A stretch of DNA of 64,000 nt from CAUPWF01 sp036656795 (GCA_036656795.1 JAVXHR010000001.1:124001-188000), one strand, 5' to 3'. Positions 25,034 to 34,284 are shown, numbered from the stretch's first letter. Numbers and translations: made by a program. The notes: generated from the sequence alone by a model not told the origin.

Positions 25034-26722
25034 ATGGCACATATTACAATGATGAAAAAGATGAAAATTAGAGCAAGGTTACAAAGTTGTTTTTTAATAA
25101 TATTAATATTTATGGTGTTAATTGGAATGTTTGCTTTGATGGGATTGAAGTATGCTAATAAGAATTTAGATAATTTTATCAACCATTCCTTTGCCGCAGA
25201 TACGGCAGTGAAGATGTGCCGAATTGAGACCAACGTTGCGGCGAGGACAATCAGAGAGATGCTGATTGATCCCAACACAGATATGTATGATGACTATAAG
25301 GCAAAAGTAGATGAAAATGTAGCATCTATAAAAGATAATTTGGTGACTTTAGAGAAAAGTTATCAGAAGAATGATGGATTGGTCAACAAATATTCGGAAG
25401 CTTTAACTGCCTGGACAGATATAGGATATCGGGCAATTGAACAGATTGAACAAGGTGATCATGAAGTCGCAACAAAGACATTATTAGAAGAATGTGTGCC
25501 TGCGTTACAGAATCTAGTAGATATTGCAAAAGAAATTAATGACAATACAGTGGCACTACAAGAAGTTGCATTAGATGAAAATGAGCATAATGTAAATGTT
25601 GTAAGTGGTGGTGTAGTGGTTAGTATGGCAATTGCAATTATAATTAGTATTATCTTATCGCTGAAGGTTACAAAGAGTATTGTGGTGCCAATCAAAGAAG
25701 TGGAAGATGCAGCAGCCCAATTGGCACATGGACATTTGGACAGTACGATTATCTATGAGTCCAAAGATGAAGTTGGATGCCTGGCAGAGAGTATGCGTTC
25801 AAGTATGCATACATTATCTTCCTATATTGAGGACATTGATACCGTGATAGAATCTATGGCACAAGGGGATTTTAATATATCATTGTCACAATCCTTTTTA
25901 GGCGATTTTGAGAATATAGAAAAGTCTTTGAATACATTTATACAACAGATGTCAGATACTTTATCTAACATAGATGTGGCATCAGATCAGGTGGCAAGTG
26001 GAGCAGGGCAGGTTTCTGATGGTGCACAGGAATTATCACAAGGAGCAACGGAGCAGGCAAGTGGTATTGAGATGCTTTCCAATACAATTAAGGGGATTGC
26101 AGATCAAGTGAATACCAATGCCAACAATGCAAAAATTGCGAATGAACTTTCCACAGAAGCAGGAGAAGAAATTGAAAAAGGTCGAATGCACATGGAAGAT
26201 ATGATTGTGGCGATGAAGGATATTTCGGCGAAGTCAGAGGAAATAAGTAAAATCATTAAAACAATTGATGACATTGCATTTCAGACGAATATCTTAGCCT
26301 TGAATGCAGCGGTGGAAGCGGCAAGAGCAGGTACAGCAGGAAAAGGGTTTGCGGTTGTTGCAGATGAAGTCCGAAATCTAGCACAGAAATCAGCACAAGC
26401 AGCTAGTAGTACCACTGATTTGATTAAAGGTTCCGTTATTGCAGTGGAGCGTGGGACTACGATTGCAGATGCAACGGCACAGGCGCTGTCAGCAATTGTT
26501 GAAAAAACAATGGCTGTTGATACCAATATTGAGAAAATATCAGCGGCTTCGTCAGATCAGGCCAATGCAATTGTAGAAGTAACACAAGGAGTAGAACAGA
26601 TTGCATCTGTAATTCAGACAAACTCAGCAACAGCAGAAGAAAGTGCAGCGGCAAGTGAAGAACTCAGTGGACAATCACAGATATTAAAAGATCTGGTGAG
26701 CAGATTCCAGTTAAAAAAGTAA
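25034..26722 (+). CDS. Methyl-accepting chemotaxis protein (4HB-type)
   Basis: Transmembrane chemoreceptor, 562 aa. TM1 about residues 16-38, extracytoplasmic helical sensor (four-helix-bundle type) 39-187, TM2 about 188-210, HAMP 211-265, then the cytoplasmic signalling coil with the conserved hairpin tip DIAFQTNILALNAAVEAARAG (413-433). No chemotaxis or flagellar gene is nearby, so it must work with a Che system elsewhere. Ligand unknown. The C-terminal 45 residues are nearly identical to the receptor at 49269. No strong ribosome site; ATG 25049 is an alternative start. Confidence 0.93.
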   Translation: MAHITMMKKMKIRARLQSCFLIILIFMVLIGMFALMGLKYANKNLDNFINHSFAADTAVKMCRIETNVAARTIREMLIDPNTDMYDDYKAKVDENVASIKDNLVTLEKSYQKNDGLVNKYSEALTAWTDIGYRAIEQIEQGDHEVATKTLLEECVPALQNLVDIAKEINDNTVALQEVALDENEHNVNVVSGGVVVSMAIAIIISIILSLKVTKSIVVPIKEVEDAAAQLAHGHLDSTIIYESKDEVGCLAESMRSSMHTLSSYIEDIDTVIESMAQGDFNISLSQSFLGDFENIEKSLNTFIQQMSDTLSNIDVASDQVASGAGQVSDGAQELSQGATEQASGIEMLSNTIKGIADQVNTNANNAKIANELSTEAGEEIEKGRMHMEDMIVAMKDISAKSEEISKIIKTIDDIAFQTNILALNAAVEAARAGTAGKGFAVVADEVRNLAQKSAQAASSTTDLIKGSVIAVERGTTIADATAQALSAIVEKTMAVDTNIEKISAASSDQANAIVEVTQGVEQIASVIQTNSATAEESAAASEELSGQSQILKDLVSRFQLKK

Positions 26723-26723
26723 G

Positions 26724-28067
26724 ATGAAAAGAACAAATACAATGGTTCAAGGACCCATATGGAAAGAATTGTTATTATTTTCAATTCCCTTGATTTTGGG
26801 TAATTTATTTCAACAGTTATATAACACAGTAGACTCTATTATTGTGGGGAATTATATTGGAAGTGAGGCACTTGCGGCGGTGGGCTCCAGTGGTTCTCTT
26901 ATTAATTTACTGATCGGATTTTGTGTGGGGACTTCCGCCGGAGCGGGAGTAGTTATTTCTCAATGCTATGGAGCACAGGATTCAGATAAGATCAAAGAGT
27001 CGGTACATACAACATTAGCTATTGCAGTAGTTGCAGGAGTAGTGATGTCTATTATGGGCATCTTATTAACGCCAGCGATTTTACGAATGATGGGAACACC
27101 TGTAGAGGTATTACCGGATTCTATTCTGTATTTACGTATTTATTTTGCGGGCATGTTTTTCAATATTATCTATAATATGGCAGCTGGAATATTAAATGCA
27201 GTTGGTAATTCGAAACGTTCTCTTATCTATCTTGCAATTGCAGCTTGCTCAAATATCGTGTTGGATCTGATATTTGTAGTATATTTGGGAATGGGAGTTG
27301 AAGGGGTTGCACTGGCAACAGATATTAGTCAGATGATATCTGCATTTTTTGTGATTCGATTTTTAATTAAAAGTAAGGAATCTTATCATGTTGTATTGCG
27401 GGAAATACGATTGCGAAAGGAAATGGCACTTCGCATTATTAAGATTGGGATTCCTACCGGGATTCAGAATATTGTAATTTCTTTTTCTAATGTGATTGTA
27501 CAGTCCAGTATTAATAGCTTTGGTGCATATGCAATGGCCGGATTTGCTGCATATATCAAAATAGATGGGTTTAATATCTTACCGGTTTTAAGTTTTAGTA
27601 TGGCAGCCACTACTTTTGCAGGACAGAATATTGGTGCAGGAAAATATGACCGTGTGAAAAAAGGAATGCGCACTTCTGTTCTTATGGGAGTATTATATGC
27701 GCTAGGCACCGGTTTCTTGATTCTTTGTTTTAATGCGAAGATACTCGGTGTATTTACGGATAATCAAGAGGTAATTGGATATGGAGTTCAGATGATGCAT
27801 TATTTTTGCCCATTTTATTTTGTATTATCGGCGATGCATATATTAGCAGGTACAATTCGAGGAACAGGAAAAACAATTCAACCCATGCTTATCTTTTTGG
27901 GAAGTCTGTGTGTATTTAGAATTCTTTGGATTGCAGTTACGATGAGTATTAAACATGATATTAAGTATATATTCATGGCATATCCGGTATCTTGGATTGT
28001 GGGTGCAATTGTTATGATATGGTATACTTGTAAGGGTAAATGGTTGAAAGAACTTGTAAAACAATAA
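26724..28067 (+). CDS. MATE family efflux protein
   Basis: Second MATE transporter of the window, 447 aa, about 12 membrane helices. It has GNLFQQLYNTVDSIIVGNYI, the typical beginning of the DinF/NorM-like clostridial branch, and GQNIGAGKYDRVKKGMRTS in the second half. The start lies one base after the stop of the chemoreceptor gene and has no ribosome site of its own, so it depends on translational coupling. It is not a close copy of the MATE gene at 11690. Substrate unknown. A 21-bp hairpin terminator follows. Confidence 0.9.
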   Translation: MKRTNTMVQGPIWKELLLFSIPLILGNLFQQLYNTVDSIIVGNYIGSEALAAVGSSGSLINLLIGFCVGTSAGAGVVISQCYGAQDSDKIKESVHTTLAIAVVAGVVMSIMGILLTPAILRMMGTPVEVLPDSILYLRIYFAGMFFNIIYNMAAGILNAVGNSKRSLIYLAIAACSNIVLDLIFVVYLGMGVEGVALATDISQMISAFFVIRFLIKSKESYHVVLREIRLRKEMALRIIKIGIPTGIQNIVISFSNVIVQSSINSFGAYAMAGFAAYIKIDGFNILPVLSFSMAATTFAGQNIGAGKYDRVKKGMRTSVLMGVLYALGTGFLILCFNAKILGVFTDNQEVIGYGVQMMHYFCPFYFVLSAMHILAGTIRGTGKTIQPMLIFLGSLCVFRILWIAVTMSIKHDIKYIFMAYPVSWIVGAIVMIWYTCKGKWLKELVKQ

Positions 28068-28073
28068 AAAGTG

Positions 28074-28125
28074 ACATAAAGAGGGTATATTCCAAATTTT
28101 TGGAATATACCCTCTTTATGTTTTA
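28074..28125. terminator. Strong hairpin terminator after the MATE gene
   Basis: Perfect 21-bp stem: left arm 28074-28094 (begins ACATAAAGAGGG), right arm 28101-28121 (ends CCCTCTTTATGT), loop AATTTT, followed by TTT. One of the longest perfect stems in the window. Confidence 0.88.
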
Positions 28126-28142
28126 GTGTTCTATATTTATAT

Positions 28143-28182
28143 TTTACATATATTTAACAGAAGTATGATTTTAGATTTTACA
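28143..28182 (+). promoter_or_regulatory. Candidate Pho box upstream of pstS
   Basis: TTTACA (28143-28148) and TTAACA (28154-28159) are 11 bases apart, a degenerate site follows in phase, and TTTACA recurs at 28177-28182. This matches the PhoP-type direct repeats (TTAACA-like, 11-base period) known in Gram-positive pho regulons. The cognate PhoB/PhoR pair is encoded at the end of the same gene run. Confidence 0.6.
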
Positions 28183-28197
28183 AAGATTGCATATAAT
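28170..28197 (+). promoter_or_regulatory. Promoter of the pst operon
   Basis: TTTAGA (28170-28175), 16-base spacer, TATAAT (28192-28197). The -35 is weak and lies inside the candidate Pho box, as expected for an activator-dependent promoter. Confidence 0.6.
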
Positions 28198-28257
28198 AAG
28201 CCTCGTAAAGATGAAAAAGAAAAAGAAAATGAAAACAGAAAAAGAGGAGAAATGAAT

Positions 28258-29151
28258 ATGAAAAAGAAAAAGTTTATAACACTATTGCTTGTAGGAACAA
28301 TGGTAGCAACTGTGGCAACTGGATGTGGAACAAAAAAAGAAAATGGGAAAGAAGCTAAGAAAGCATGGGACACAGCTAACGATATTACTGTTGTATCAAG
28401 AGAAGATGGTTCTGGAACAAGAGGTGCTTTTATTGAACTGTTTGGAATAGAGGAAAAAGATGCAGATGGTAAAAAAGTGGATCATACAACAGAAGAGGCG
28501 AATATTACAAATAGCACTGCTGTTATGATGTCAACTGTAAAAGGAAATGAATATGCGATTGGTTATATTTCACTGGGTTCTTTAGATGACAGTGTGAAAG
28601 CAATTAAAATTGATGGGGCAGAAGCAACGCCTGAGCATATTAAAAGTGATACGTATAAGATTTCAAGACCATTTAATATTGTCACAAAAGATGCCATCAG
28701 CCCGGTAGCACAAGATTATATGAATTATATTATGAGTGTAGAGGGACAAAAGGTGGTAGCAGAAGAAGGATATATTCCGATAGATACAACGGACACTTAT
28801 GCAGGAAGTCAGGCGGAAGGAAAGGTTGTAGTTGCAGGATCATCGTCTATTACACCGGTTATGGAGAAATTAAAAGAAGCGTATATGAAGATAAATACAA
28901 AGGCACAAATCGAGATTCAACAAAGTGATTCCACAACAGGTGTTACATCAACGGTAGAAGGAATCTGTGATATTGGTATGGTATCTAGAGAACTAAAAGC
29001 AGAAGAGACAGGCATTAAGGCAACTGTGATAGGTTTGGATGGTATTGCGGTAGTAGTTAATAAGAACAGTGCAGTTACAGAACTTACAAGTGACCAAGTA
29101 AAATCAATCTTTAAAGGAGATGTTATGACTTGGGATGAGGTAGTAAAATAA
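28258..29151 (+). CDS. pstS: Phosphate-binding lipoprotein PstS with lobes in swapped order
   Basis: Substrate-binding lipoprotein of the Pst transporter, 297 aa. Signal peptide with lipobox VATGC (Cys23). Residues about 41-180 carry ITVVSREDGSGTRGAF, AIGYISLGS and the SRPFNIVTK region, which in ordinary PstS form the C-terminal lobe. Residues about 189-297 carry VVVAGSSSITPVMEKL, QQSDSTTG, CDIGMVSRELK, GLDGIAVVVN and SIFKGDVMTWDEV, which ordinarily form the N-terminal lobe. The protein thus appears circularly permuted at the interlobe junction. Phosphate ligands from both lobes are kept. AGAGGAG (28243-28249) fits the ATG at 28258. First gene of pstSCAB. Confidence 0.9.
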   Translation: MKKKKFITLLLVGTMVATVATGCGTKKENGKEAKKAWDTANDITVVSREDGSGTRGAFIELFGIEEKDADGKKVDHTTEEANITNSTAVMMSTVKGNEYAIGYISLGSLDDSVKAIKIDGAEATPEHIKSDTYKISRPFNIVTKDAISPVAQDYMNYIMSVEGQKVVAEEGYIPIDTTDTYAGSQAEGKVVVAGSSSITPVMEKLKEAYMKINTKAQIEIQQSDSTTGVTSTVEGICDIGMVSRELKAEETGIKATVIGLDGIAVVVNKNSAVTELTSDQVKSIFKGDVMTWDEVVK

Positions 29152-29152
29152 C

Positions 29153-30007
29153 ATGAAAGCATGGAAAGAAAAATTTATGCAGGGGGTGTTCTTTCTTGCA
29201 GCATGTACGTCTATATTGGCGGTAGCACTCATCTGTATCTTTCTTTTTGCAAATGGGATTCCGGCAATCAAAGAAATTGGTATATTCCAATTTCTTTTGG
29301 GCGAAACATGGAAGCCAAGTAATGACATCTATGGGATATTGCCAATGATTATGGGCAGCATTTATGTAACGGCAGGAGCAATTACAATAGGAGTACCAAC
29401 AGGTGTATTAACTGCTATATTCATGGCAAACTATTGTCCTAAGAAGATCTATCCGCTTTTGAAATCGGCAACAGAATTGTTAGCAGGAATTCCATCGGTA
29501 GTGTATGGTTTTTTTGGACTGATTGTTTTAGTACCGTTCATCAGAGAACTCTATGGAGGAAATGGAAGTAGTATGTTGACGGCATCAATCCTTTTAGGAA
29601 TTATGATATTGCCAACCATTATAGGTGTTACAGAATCTGCAATCCGAATGGTTCCAAAGGATTATTATGAAGGTTCCTTAGCACTAGGTGCAACACATGA
29701 AAGGAGTATCTTTGCAGTAGTACTTCCGGCGGCCAAATCAGGTGTAGTAGCAGGGGTTGTGCTTGGAATTGGACGTGCAATTGGTGAAACGATGGCAGTA
29801 ATCATGGTTGCAGGTAATCAAGCCAGAATGCCGGCAGGTCTGGTACGTGGAGTACGTACATTAACTGCTAATATTGCGTTAGAGATGGGATATGCTGCCG
29901 AATTACATCGTGAAGCACTTATTGCGACAGCAGTGGTATTGTTTGTGTTTATCTTGCTGATTAATTTGACCGTTTCTATGATAAACAGGAGGACACGCTA
30001 TGAGTAA
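29153..30007 (+). CDS. pstC: Phosphate ABC transporter permease PstC
   Basis: Inner-membrane permease, 284 aa, six hydrophobic helices. Family marks: FLLGETWKPSNDIYGILPMI near the N-terminus, ELLAGIPSVVYGFFGLIVLV, and the EAA loop EGSLALGATHERSIFAVVLP that contacts PstB, followed by GRAIGETMAVIMVAGN. Starts one base after the pstS stop; pstA overlaps its end by 8 bases. Forms the channel with PstA. Confidence 0.96.
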   Translation: MKAWKEKFMQGVFFLAACTSILAVALICIFLFANGIPAIKEIGIFQFLLGETWKPSNDIYGILPMIMGSIYVTAGAITIGVPTGVLTAIFMANYCPKKIYPLLKSATELLAGIPSVVYGFFGLIVLVPFIRELYGGNGSSMLTASILLGIMILPTIIGVTESAIRMVPKDYYEGSLALGATHERSIFAVVLPAAKSGVVAGVVLGIGRAIGETMAVIMVAGNQARMPAGLVRGVRTLTANIALEMGYAAELHREALIATAVVLFVFILLINLTVSMINRRTRYE

Positions 30008-30863
30008 AAGACAAATATGGAAAGAAAAGATACGCTCATATATGAGAAATCCGATATCGTTCATAGCAATGTTATGTGTCATAATATCTGCATGTGCTAC
30101 ATTTACAGTACTTATTTTTTTAGTAGCCTATATTCTTATAAATGGAATTCCGAATCTTACACCGGATTTATTCGCATGGAAGTATACATCGGAGAATGCG
30201 TCGCTTATGCCGGCACTGATAAATACATTAACGATGACAGGGTTATCTTTAATTATAGCAGTACCATTGGGAATTGCTGCTGCAATATTTTTAGTGGAAT
30301 ACGCCGGGCGTGGGAATCGATTTATAAAAATCATTCGTTTGACCACAGAAACCTTATCAGGAATCCCATCGATTGTATATGGACTGTTTGGACTACTATT
30401 TTTTGTAACCACACTGGGATGGGGGTATTCTTTATTGGCAGGAGCGTGTACTTTGGCAATTATGATTCTTCCATTGATTATGCGTACCACAGAAGAAGCG
30501 CTAAAATCGGTTTCAGATACATTACGTGAAGGCAGTTTCGGACTAGGAGCAGGAAAATTACGGACTATATTCAAGATTGTGCTTCCAACTGCAGTTCCGG
30601 GAATCTTAGCGGGAATTATTCTGGCTGTGGGAAGAATTGTAGGAGAGACAGCAGCGCTGATCTATACAGCGGGTACAGTGGCGGACATTCCAAAGAGCAT
30701 TTTGGGTTCGGGAAGAACACTTGCCGTGCATATGTATAATCTCTCCAGTGAAGGACTTTATATGGAACAGGCATATGCAACAGCGGTAATTCTTCTTGTT
30801 CTTGTAGTCGTAATTAATTGGATATCAGGTATAATTGCAAAGAACGTAACGAAAGGGAGGTAA
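30000..30863 (+). CDS. pstA: Phosphate ABC transporter permease PstA
   Basis: Second permease subunit, 287 aa, six helices. Shows LSGIPSIVYGLFGLLFFVTT, the EAA loop EGSFGLGAGKLRTIFKIVLP and GRIVGETAALIYTAG, all parallel to the PstC motifs. An AGGAGG site inside the end of pstC precedes the ATG, and the reading frames overlap by 8 bases. Confidence 0.96.
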   Translation: MSKRQIWKEKIRSYMRNPISFIAMLCVIISACATFTVLIFLVAYILINGIPNLTPDLFAWKYTSENASLMPALINTLTMTGLSLIIAVPLGIAAAIFLVEYAGRGNRFIKIIRLTTETLSGIPSIVYGLFGLLFFVTTLGWGYSLLAGACTLAIMILPLIMRTTEEALKSVSDTLREGSFGLGAGKLRTIFKIVLPTAVPGILAGIILAVGRIVGETAALIYTAGTVADIPKSILGSGRTLAVHMYNLSSEGLYMEQAYATAVILLVLVVVINWISGIIAKNVTKGR

Positions 30864-30864
30864 G

Positions 30865-31614
30865 ATGGATAAAATAAGTATTCAAAATCTAGATCTATAT
30901 TATAGTGATTTTAAGGCATTGAAAGATGTGAATTTAGAGATTGAATCCAATAAAATAACTGCGTTTATTGGACCCAGTGGTTGTGGTAAATCCACACTTT
31001 TAAAATCATTGAATCGTATGAATGATTTGGTGGAAGGGTGCAAAATAGAAGGAGATATTTTATTAGATCAAGAAAATATCTATGAAAATATGGATGTCAA
31101 TTTATTACGAAAACGTGTGGGAATGGTATTTCAAAAACCAAATCCATTTCCAATGAGCATCTATGATAATATTGCATTTGGTCCAAGAACTCATGGAATT
31201 CGTTCCAAAGCAAAATTGGATGATGTCATAGAAAAATCCCTTCGGGATGCTGCTATATGGGAAGAAACAAAAGATCGATTAAAACAAAGTGCCCTGGGAA
31301 TGTCTGGTGGACAGCAACAAAGGTTGTGTATTGCAAGGGCATTAGCAGTACAACCGGAGGTGTTATTGATGGACGAACCAACATCGGCATTGGACCCGAT
31401 TTCAACATCGAAGATTGAAGACCTTGCGATAGAACTGAAAAAAGATTATACTATCGTTATGGTAACACATAATATGCAACAGGCAGTGCGTGTTTCCGAT
31501 AATACAGCCTTCTTTCTTTTGGGTGAAGTGGTGGAATATAATCAAACAGAAACATTGTTTTCCATACCATCTGATAAACGTACAGAGGATTATATTACAG
31601 GGAGGTTTGGATAA
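30865..31614 (+). CDS. pstB: Phosphate ABC transporter ATPase PstB
   Basis: ATP-hydrolysing subunit, 249 aa. Walker A GPSGCGKST (residues 33-41), Q-loop region MVFQKPNPFPMSIYDNIAFG typical of PstB, signature MSGGQQQRLCIARAL, Walker B LLMDEPTSALD and switch His in VMVTHNM. Spaced one base after pstA with a GGGAGG site. Energises phosphate import. Confidence 0.98.
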   Translation: MDKISIQNLDLYYSDFKALKDVNLEIESNKITAFIGPSGCGKSTLLKSLNRMNDLVEGCKIEGDILLDQENIYENMDVNLLRKRVGMVFQKPNPFPMSIYDNIAFGPRTHGIRSKAKLDDVIEKSLRDAAIWEETKDRLKQSALGMSGGQQQRLCIARALAVQPEVLLMDEPTSALDPISTSKIEDLAIELKKDYTIVMVTHNMQQAVRVSDNTAFFLLGEVVEYNQTETLFSIPSDKRTEDYITGRFG

Positions 31615-31615
31615 A

Positions 31616-32275
31616 ATGAGAAATAAATTTGATATGCAGCTAGATTATTTGAATGAACAACTAATTCATATGGGCGAATTGTGTGAAGACGCGATTGCCA
31701 ATGCGACAAAAGCATTGCAGCAAGGTGATGTTACTATGGCAAAACGAGTAATTGCAGATGATGAAGAAATTGATCAGATGGAAAAAGACATTGAGAGATT
31801 ATGTTTAAAGTTACTTTTGCAGCAACAACCCGTTGCCAGAGATCTGCGCCAGATATCAGCGGCTCTCAAGATGATTACGGATATGGAACGTATTGGAGAT
31901 CAGACGGCGGATATTGCAGAGATTATCATCTCGGCAAAGATGAATGCGCCAACAGAAATAAAAGAAATCGGTGCAATGGCAGTGGCAACAAGTAATATGG
32001 TACATGAAAGTGTGTCGGCATATGTTCATAAAGATCTAGAACTTACCGGTATGGTGATCAAGGCAGATGATGAGGTGGATCGATTATTTGATCAAGTCAA
32101 AGAACATTTAATTGCATTTATTGCAACAAATAAGAAACAGGGTGGAACGGCTATGGATTTGCTGATGATTACAAAATATTTGGAACGAATTGGAGACCAT
32201 GCAACAAATATTGCGGAATGGGTTGAATTTTCTATTACAGGTGTTCACAAAGGAGATGCAACTGTAGAGGGTTGA
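31616..32275 (+). CDS. phoU: Phosphate signalling protein PhoU
   Basis: Helical regulator, 219 aa, that links Pst transport to the PhoR kinase and restrains phosphate uptake. Two PhoU repeats are seen, each with an E/D-rich metal-binding helix: MEKDIERLCLKLLLQQQPVA with DMERIGDQTADIAEI, and VDRLFDQVKEHLI with YLERIGDHATNIAEW. ATG 31616 lies one base after the pstB stop with GGGAGG ten bases upstream; the frame is open further upstream inside pstB but that is not coding. Confidence 0.96.
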   Translation: MRNKFDMQLDYLNEQLIHMGELCEDAIANATKALQQGDVTMAKRVIADDEEIDQMEKDIERLCLKLLLQQQPVARDLRQISAALKMITDMERIGDQTADIAEIIISAKMNAPTEIKEIGAMAVATSNMVHESVSAYVHKDLELTGMVIKADDEVDRLFDQVKEHLIAFIATNKKQGGTAMDLLMITKYLERIGDHATNIAEWVEFSITGVHKGDATVEG

Positions 32276-32294
32276 ATTAAAAGGAGAATGTCGC

Positions 32295-32975
32295 ATGATA
32301 TATTGTGTGGAAGATGATGAAAATATCAGAAAACTGGTCGTCTATACATTAGGAACGGCAGGCATAGATGCTTGTGGATATGAAGATGGAAGGGAATTAA
32401 AAGAGGCTTTGGCAGCAGAACTGCCAGAGCTTATTTTGCTTGATATTATGCTACCGGGAGAAGATGGTATGCTATTACTGCATCAATTAAAAGAAACTAT
32501 CAGGACAAAAGATATTCCGGTGATTATGGTGACTGCTAAAGGCTCAGAATATGATCGTGTAGTGGGGCTTGATAATGGAGCAGATGATTATATTTCAAAA
32601 CCCTTTGGTATGATGGAACTGGTGGCAAGAATTAAAGCAGTGCTGCGCCGTACGGGACGTATGAACCCTAAGAAAGTGATTTCAATTGCCAATCTGACAC
32701 TGGATTGTCAAAAGCATGAAGTACGTGTAGGGGGGGATGCAATATCACTTACAAAAAAAGAATTTGCGCTTCTTGAACGACTTATGTTTAATCAGAATAT
32801 TGTATTGACCAGAGATCAGTTGTTAGTGGATATCTGGGGATATGATTTTGATGGAGAAACTCGCACAGTAGATGTGCATATACGAACACTACGTCAAAAA
32901 CTTGGAACTGCGGGGACGCTTATTGAAACAGTAAGAGGAATTGGATATCGTGTAGGAGATTCTTATGAGGCATAA
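32295..32975 (+). CDS. PhoB/PhoP-type response regulator
   Basis: OmpR-family two-component response regulator, 226 aa. Receiver domain with acidic pair Asp7/Asp8, phosphoacceptor Asp50 (ILLDIMLPGEDG) and Lys in DDYISKPFG; winged-helix domain with LTKKEFALLERLM and the recognition part TRTVDVHIRTLRQKLG. Location directly after phoU and overlap with a sensor kinase make phosphate control very likely; the Pho-box-like repeats at 28143 are a plausible target. AAAAGGAG precedes the ATG. Confidence 0.93.
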   Translation: MIYCVEDDENIRKLVVYTLGTAGIDACGYEDGRELKEALAAELPELILLDIMLPGEDGMLLLHQLKETIRTKDIPVIMVTAKGSEYDRVVGLDNGADDYISKPFGMMELVARIKAVLRRTGRMNPKKVISIANLTLDCQKHEVRVGGDAISLTKKEFALLERLMFNQNIVLTRDQLLVDIWGYDFDGETRTVDVHIRTLRQKLGTAGTLIETVRGIGYRVGDSYEA

Positions 32976-34284
32976 AATACAAAAAAGCATGAATCTGGTA
33001 TTGGGTATTACGCTACTGTTATCGTTTGGACTGCTAACAGTGGTCCTCTATAACATGTCATTGCAGACTATGAAAAAAGAAGTGAAACAAGAGACGATTT
33101 ATATTGAAACGGCATTAAATGCTATGCAGGGAACAGATATAAAACAACTAAAACAATTTGAAACTCATACAAGACTTACCTTAATTGATGCAAAAGGGAG
33201 GGTATTGTATGATTCGCAGTACCAGGCTGCCACTATGAAGAACCATATTCACCGTTCAGAAATAAAAGAAGCTCTCACACATGGACATGGGGAGGCACTG
33301 CGTTTATCAGATACGCTTGGAAAGCAAACATATTATTATGCAGTCATACTTCAAAATGGAATAGTGCTTCGTGTTTCAAAGACAACAGATACGGTAGGAA
33401 CCACGATGCTAGGAATGGTTCCCTATATGCTTGTAATTGGGATATTAATGATGTTCTTTGCAAGAGCTTTAGTGAAAGGACAAGTAAAGCAATTGATTAA
33501 ACCTATCAATGAATTGAATCTGGAAGCACCGTTAAGTAATCGAGTTTATGAAGAATTAACACCACTTTTAGAAAGTATGGAGCAACAAAAACGTGAAAAA
33601 GAACAGGCAGAACAGATTAGAAAAGAATTTTCAGCAAATGTATCCCATGAACTTAAAACACCACTTACGTCCATCTCCGGTTATGCGGAGATTATGAAAG
33701 ATGGATTGGTAAAGGCAGAGGATATTCCTGAATTTAGTAGGCGTATCTACGATGAAGCAAGTCGCTTAATTGTGCTAATAGAAGATATTATTAAATTGTC
33801 AAAATTAGACGAAGGAGAAGTGGCATTAGAAAAAGAGGAAGTTGACCTGTATCTGTTGACCAGAGAAATCTGTAGTCGGCTTTGTGTACAGGCAGTCCAG
33901 AGGGGAATCCATATAGAAGTTACCGGAGAGCCGGTATTGTATTATGGAATTCGACAGATTTTAGATGAGATGATTTATAATTTATGCGAGAATGCGATGA
34001 AATATAATATAGAGGATGGAAAGGTTCTTGTATGGGTGGGAAATACCTTGAAGGGACCGAAAATTGTTGTTACAGATACTGGGATTGGAATACCAGAAGA
34101 ACATCTGGAACGTATTTTCGAACGATTTTATCGGGTTGATAAAAGTCATTCTAAAGAGCGAGGTGGCACGGGACTTGGATTATCGATTGTAAAACACGGT
34201 GCGTCCTTACATCATGCAAAAGTAAAAGTGGAAAGTAAAGTAGGGGCAGGGACTAAGATTGAGATTCAATTCTGCAGGGACTAA
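32965..34284 (+). CDS. PhoR-type sensor histidine kinase
   Basis: Membrane histidine kinase, 439 aa. TM1 about residues 10-28, a small extracytoplasmic sensor (30-145), TM2 about 148-168, linker, then DHp domain with His228 (FSANVSHELKTPLTSISGYA) and the HATPase domain with N box YNLCENAMKYN, G1 VTDTGIGIP, F box ERFYRVDKSHS and G2 GGTGLGLSIVKH. A PAS domain as in E. coli PhoR is not obvious. Reading frame overlaps the regulator gene by 11 bases. It most likely phosphorylates that regulator under phosphate limitation, with PhoU and Pst as upstream signal. Confidence 0.93.
   Translation: MRHKIQKSMNLVLGITLLLSFGLLTVVLYNMSLQTMKKEVKQETIYIETALNAMQGTDIKQLKQFETHTRLTLIDAKGRVLYDSQYQAATMKNHIHRSEIKEALTHGHGEALRLSDTLGKQTYYYAVILQNGIVLRVSKTTDTVGTTMLGMVPYMLVIGILMMFFARALVKGQVKQLIKPINELNLEAPLSNRVYEELTPLLESMEQQKREKEQAEQIRKEFSANVSHELKTPLTSISGYAEIMKDGLVKAEDIPEFSRRIYDEASRLIVLIEDIIKLSKLDEGEVALEKEEVDLYLLTREICSRLCVQAVQRGIHIEVTGEPVLYYGIRQILDEMIYNLCENAMKYNIEDGKVLVWVGNTLKGPKIVVTDTGIGIPEEHLERIFERFYRVDKSHSKERGGTGLGLSIVKHGASLHHAKVKVESKVGAGTKIEIQFCRD

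Noticed and set aside
25034..26722. A chemotaxis gene cluster around the receptors
   Set aside because: No cheA, cheW, cheY or flagellar gene is found on either side of the two receptors.
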